Shown here one piece after another: positions 4,260 through 7,605 of a stretch of DNA of 7,605 nt (position 1 is its first letter; each line of letters begins with the position of its first letter). Below the pieces are notes generated by a model. It was given only the letters and a program-made list of their open reading frames with translations, had not been told where the DNA came from and did not search any database. This DNA comes from Bacillota bacterium. GTDB taxonomy: Bacteria > Bacillota > Sulfobacillia > Symbiobacteriales > Symbiobacteriaceae. Location of the stretch: assembly GCA_028287415.1 (NCBI GenBank), contig JAQBPS010000693.1, forward strand, positions 1 to 7,605, written 5' to 3'. Both the position numbers and the translations under genes were made by a program.

Positions 4260-6362
4260 ATGGAAGGCATGCTCCAAAGCATCATTACAGCCGGCTACCG
4301 ACAGCTTGAAGGTCGCGGCCTCTCGCTCTATCGCTACGATCCGCTGAGCGAATCGTTCCCTGACGTCTGGGAGGTGGCGGAGCAGCAGACTGTCCGCCGG
4401 TACTTCAGCAGGGCCGCCAAAGGTGGGTTCACCGCGGGCGTGTTGCGTCGCGGGAGGCCGATGCTCGTCAATGACACCCATATCACGGAAGGGTTGAGCC
4501 CCTTCCTGCGGGCCGATATCCGCTCGTTCATCGTCAATATTGTGCAGGTGCATGGCGTGCCCTGGGGCGCACTCTACGTGAACAGTCCCCAGCCCAACGC
4601 CTTTCAGGATGATGATCTGGCGTTCGTCAACTCGCTTGCGCGCCAGATCGGCAACTTCATCCAGGAGACGAACCGCACCGAGTCCGGCTCGGTAGAGCTT
4701 GCCACTGTGCGGGTACTGGCAGCGACGGTGGATGCCAAGGATCACTACACGCGCCATCACTCAACGAACGTCTCCTTTTACGCACGCATGCTGGCCCGTG
4801 AGATGAGCCTTGCGCCGGAAGAGGTCCGGCGGATTGAGCTGGCTGGCCTCCTGCATGACATCGGCAAGATCGCCATACCGGATCAGATCCTTCAGAAGCC
4901 GGGCAAGCTGTCTGCCGAGGAGCGGGTGATGATCCAGACCCATGCGGCGATCGGGGCAAACATCCTCGCACAGGCCTCCCACCTGCGCCATCTGGTGCCC
5001 CTGGTGCGGCATCATCATGAATGGTACAACGGGGAGGGCTATCCCGATCGGCTCAAGGGCAGTGAAATTCCCCTGGGCGCCGCCATTTTGAGCCTGGCGG
5101 ACGCGTTTGACACGATGACCACCAGGCGGGTGTACCGCCAGGCACTGCCCGTGGAAGAGGCCCTGACCGAGGTCAAGCGGTGCAGCGGGCGGCAGTTCCA
5201 TCCCGAGTCAGTCCAGGCCCTGGTCAGCCTGGTGGAGAAGTCCCGCTTCACCCGTGAGCCCTGGCTGCTGACGCTGGGCACCGGTCAAGAGGCGCCGCTC
5301 GCCCCCGAACAGAGCCTCTGGCAGGGCGTGCTGGAGGCCGAGCGCATTGACACGGGGAACCGGTGGGATCCACTGGACTTCCTCGTGGAGGCGCGGCTGA
5401 TACCGCTGCTGGACGATATGCCCGCCATTCTTCAGCGGGCAGGCGAGCAGACGCTGGGCTTCTGGGGCGCTGACGCCGCACAAATCTACCTGGTCAATCC
5501 GCAGAACGGTACGCTCAGGCTGGCCTGGGGTGATGGCTCCGTTGCCGCACAGTGCTTTCTCACTGCCTGTCAGCAGGAGGAGACCATTCCGATGACCCAG
5601 GGCTTGCTCGGCTGGACGGTCCTGACCAACCAGGCGATCTGCGTGCCTGACGCTCTGCGGGACCCGCGCTGGCCGTATGCGGCTACGTTCGACGGCCCGG
5701 TCTCCGTACTGTTGGCGCCCATTGCCGGGGGTGGGGCTGTGCAGGGTGTGATCCAGATCGTCTCCCTGGGTGAGAGCCGTTTCGGCCAGAGTGATGTCCA
5801 GGTTGTCAAGGTGTTCAGCACGATCGTCGGCCAGGCCATCGAGCGGGTGCGGACCGCCCATGAGAGCCAGGAGGCCTACTGCACCGACTCGCTCACAGGC
5901 GTGCGCAATGCGAACTACCTGCGGCTGTTTCTCGATGAACTGGAGCGGGACGAACACCCCGGTCCGCTGTCGGTTGCCTTCCTCGACGGCGATGACCTGA
6001 AGGGGGTCAACGACCGCCACGGGCATCAGGCCGGCGATACCATCATTCAGCACATTGCCCGCTGCCTCTGCGCATGGCAGCATGAGGAGGACAGCGTTGT
6101 CCGGTACGCCGGCGACGAGTTCCTCGTCTTCTTTCCCGGGCTCAGCCTCCCCGAGGCTGCGGCTCGCCTCGAGCGGATGCGCATGGCCGTCTCCGAGATG
6201 CCGGTTGAGTTTGACGGCTATCGCCTGTACGTGTCGGTCTCGTGCGGGGTGACCGAACTCGATCGCAGCATCGGGCCGTACAAGGCCTTGCGGTCAGCGG
6301 AACAGGCGATGTACAACGCCAAGCGAACCGGCAAAAATCGGGTGTGGACAGCGGCGGTGTAG
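4260..6362 (+). CDS. Bifunctional cyclic di-GMP protein: GAF, HD-GYP, GAF, GGDEF
   Basis: The soluble 700-residue protein has no membrane segment. Residues 1-137 resemble a GAF-type sensor domain. Residues 148-330 form an HD-GYP phosphodiesterase with LLHDIGK (H199, D200, K203), H228, HHHE (251-254), NGEGYP (257-262) and LADAFDTMT (D281), so the metal and signature positions appear intact. Residues 385-535 form a second GAF domain. Residues 540-700 form a GGDEF diguanylate cyclase with DSLTGVRN, FLDGDDLKGVND and RYAGDEF. The A-site reads AGDEF instead of GGDEF, a variant found in some active cyclases. The inhibitory RxxD I-site reads HEED (608-611), so product feedback is probably lost. It may switch between making and degrading cyclic di-GMP according to GAF ligands. 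The start has GAGG 8 bases upstream. The Memo/AMMECR1 gene follows after 40 bases. Confidence 0.93.
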   Translation: MEGMLQSIITAGYRQLEGRGLSLYRYDPLSESFPDVWEVAEQQTVRRYFSRAAKGGFTAGVLRRGRPMLVNDTHITEGLSPFLRADIRSFIVNIVQVHGVPWGALYVNSPQPNAFQDDDLAFVNSLARQIGNFIQETNRTESGSVELATVRVLAATVDAKDHYTRHHSTNVSFYARMLAREMSLAPEEVRRIELAGLLHDIGKIAIPDQILQKPGKLSAEERVMIQTHAAIGANILAQASHLRHLVPLVRHHHEWYNGEGYPDRLKGSEIPLGAAILSLADAFDTMTTRRVYRQALPVEEALTEVKRCSGRQFHPESVQALVSLVEKSRFTREPWLLTLGTGQEAPLAPEQSLWQGVLEAERIDTGNRWDPLDFLVEARLIPLLDDMPAILQRAGEQTLGFWGADAAQIYLVNPQNGTLRLAWGDGSVAAQCFLTACQQEETIPMTQGLLGWTVLTNQAICVPDALRDPRWPYAATFDGPVSVLLAPIAGGGAVQGVIQIVSLGESRFGQSDVQVVKVFSTIVGQAIERVRTAHESQEAYCTDSLTGVRNANYLRLFLDELERDEHPGPLSVAFLDGDDLKGVNDRHGHQAGDTIIQHIARCLCAWQHEEDSVVRYAGDEFLVFFPGLSLPEAAARLERMRMAVSEMPVEFDGYRLYVSVSCGVTELDRSIGPYKALRSAEQAMYNAKRTGKNRVWTAAV

Positions 6363-6402
6363 GGGCATCCTAGCGAGGAGACCGCTCAGCGAGGTGCTCG
6401 TC

Positions 6403-7605
6403 ATGCAAGAATTAATCTATACGGCACTGGTGCCGCACCCGCCGATTCTGATTCCCGCCGTGGGCGGGGAGGAGTCGGCCCGAGTGAAGACGACCTTTGA
6501 GGCCATGGAGCGTGTGGCGGCTGAGGTGGTGGGGCTCAAGCCCGACGCCATCGTGATCATCTCGCCGCACGGCCCGGTGTTCCACGATGCGATTGCCGTG
6601 CACATGCTGCCGGAGATCAAGGGCGACCTCCGTGCGTTTGGCGCCTCGGAGATTGATTTCACCGTGGCCATCGATCAGGACCTGGGTGCGCTCGTCATCG
6701 ACTGTGCCCGGCAAGCCGGGATCACAGTGGCGCCGGTCACGGCAGAGTGGGCGGACACGTGGAACGCCGAGGCCCTTGACCACGGCACCGTTGTACCGCT
6801 GAATTTCCTGATCGCCGCGGGGTACAAGGGGCCGATTCTGCCCATTGCCATGGGCATGCTGCCACCTCTTCAGCTGTATGCCTTCGGTCAGGCGCTCCAG
6901 CTTGCCATTGACCGGTATGACCGGTCGATCGCTGTGCTGGCAAGCGGCGATCTCTCCCACCGGCTCACACCGGATGCGCCGGCCGGCTATGATCCCGAGG
7001 CCCGGGAGTTCGACCGGGAGGTCGTGGAGGCGCTCGGCCGCGGCGACGTGGCCCGGCTGTTCAAGCTGGACCCTGAAAAGACCGAGCAGGCCGGCGAATG
7101 CGGGCTGCGGCCGCTGATGATGTTGGCGGGCACCCTGGATGGCATCGCCGTGAACCCGGAAGTGCTGTCGTATGAGAACCCATTCGGCGTAGGCTACGCG
7201 GTCGTCAGGATGTGCCCCGGCCAGATGGAGGTGAGCCGCCAGTTGCTCCCCCGCTTGAGCCAGGAGCGGCGGGAGGGCATCGACCGGCGGCGGGTGCAGG
7301 CCCACCCGGTGGTGCGCATCGCCCGCGAGGCGCTGGAGCAGTACGTGAGAACCGGCATGGAACTCGACTTCTCGGAGGGCGCCCCGCACCACGGGACGCA
7401 CAAGTGGGAGCTGCCGCCGGGAGCGACTGATCCGGCCGGCGTGTTTGTCTCCCTCAAGGTGGATGGGCTACTTCGGGGCTGCATGGGTACGACGGAGGCA
7501 ACGGCGCCGGCGCTGGCGCTTGAGATCGTGCGCAATGCGATCATGGCGGGCACGGAGGATCCCCGCTTCCCCCCGGTCGAGGAGGATGAGCTGGACGACC
7601 TGGAC
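6403..7605 (+). CDS. AmmeMemoRadiSam system protein A: Memo/class III dioxygenase-like domain fused to AMMECR1, partial
   Basis: The frame is open for 401 codons and runs off the right edge. Residues 1-285 resemble the Memo/LigB class III extradiol dioxygenase fold. His12 (VPHPPILIP), His56 (ISPHGP), Asp183 and His186 (SGDLSH) and Cys233 (GECGLRP) match in order the metal and pocket residues of human MEMO1 (H49, H81, D189, H192, C244). From about residue 300 an AMMECR1 domain begins (HPVVRIAREALEQYV), with GVFVSLKVDGLLRGCMGT (Cys360) as its best-conserved block. About 80-90 residues of it should lie outside the window. This fusion is typical of AmmeMemoRadiSam loci, conserved systems of unknown chemistry with a radical SAM partner. 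The ATG has GAGGTG 6 bases upstream. No terminator separates it from the preceding gene, so partial cotranscription is possible. Confidence 0.92.
   Translation, partial: MQELIYTALVPHPPILIPAVGGEESARVKTTFEAMERVAAEVVGLKPDAIVIISPHGPVFHDAIAVHMLPEIKGDLRAFGASEIDFTVAIDQDLGALVIDCARQAGITVAPVTAEWADTWNAEALDHGTVVPLNFLIAAGYKGPILPIAMGMLPPLQLYAFGQALQLAIDRYDRSIAVLASGDLSHRLTPDAPAGYDPEAREFDREVVEALGRGDVARLFKLDPEKTEQAGECGLRPLMMLAGTLDGIAVNPEVLSYENPFGVGYAVVRMCPGQMEVSRQLLPRLSQERREGIDRRRVQAHPVVRIAREALEQYVRTGMELDFSEGAPHHGTHKWELPPGATDPAGVFVSLKVDGLLRGCMGTTEATAPALALEIVRNAIMAGTEDPRFPPVEEDELDDLD

Noticed and set aside
6412..7401. 329-codon minus-strand open frame opposite the Memo/AMMECR1 gene
   Set aside because: The plus-strand frame has clear family motifs across the same region. 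The minus-strand frame has none.
1..7605. CRISPR array, insertion sequence, tRNA or prophage signature
   Set aside because: No regularly spaced repeats, transposase motifs, tRNA-like cloverleaf or phage structural genes could be seen on either strand.

Overview
The window is gene-dense, GC-rich bacterial DNA that looks like an ordinary chromosomal stretch of a high-GC, probably thermophilic Firmicute, with a Symbiobacterium-like organism as the best guess. The evidence is strong GGAGG-type ribosome binding sites, a DUF4912 protein, a DUF2161 protein, an HD-GYP/GGDEF signalling protein and an AmmeMemoRadiSam-type gene. The lineage is inferred from gene content and base composition, not proven. 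No rRNA, tRNA, CRISPR array, transposase or prophage gene was seen.

Left part, minus strand (1-1791). An HxlR-family regulator with an N-terminal cysteine (422-757) is followed by a class I SAM-dependent methyltransferase (1-356, running off the left edge). The two probably form a small operon with a hairpin at the regulator's stop codon. Two strong hairpins (874-950) separate this pair from a membrane-anchored DUF4912 protein (1036-1713), also on the minus strand. The 758-1035 interval holds the hxlR promoter, these hairpins and no convincing gene.

Middle part, plus strand (1801-4165). Divergent promoters that share their -35 region lie around 1778-1828. The rightward one has a perfect TATAAT and ends so close to an ATG that the first gene (1835-2395) is probably translated from a leaderless message. 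That gene encodes a small protein with a recognisable but catalytically eroded NERD (nuclease-related) fold. The next gene (2459-3145) encodes a DUF2161 PD-(D/E)XK protein with an intact-looking active site. A CPBP/CAAX-protease-like membrane protein lacking most catalytic residues (3271-4125) follows. A long terminator (4124-4165) closes the group. Two restriction-fold proteins plus a degenerate membrane protease form the least explained part of the window.

Right part, plus strand (4200-7605). A 700-residue GAF/HD-GYP/GAF/GGDEF protein (4260-6362) is predicted to both make and degrade cyclic di-GMP. It is preceded by a perfect inverted repeat that could be an operator. After 40 bases comes a gene fusing a Memo/class III extradiol dioxygenase-like domain to an AMMECR1 domain (6403 to the right edge), typical of AmmeMemoRadiSam loci. 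Its radical SAM partner would be expected just beyond the window.
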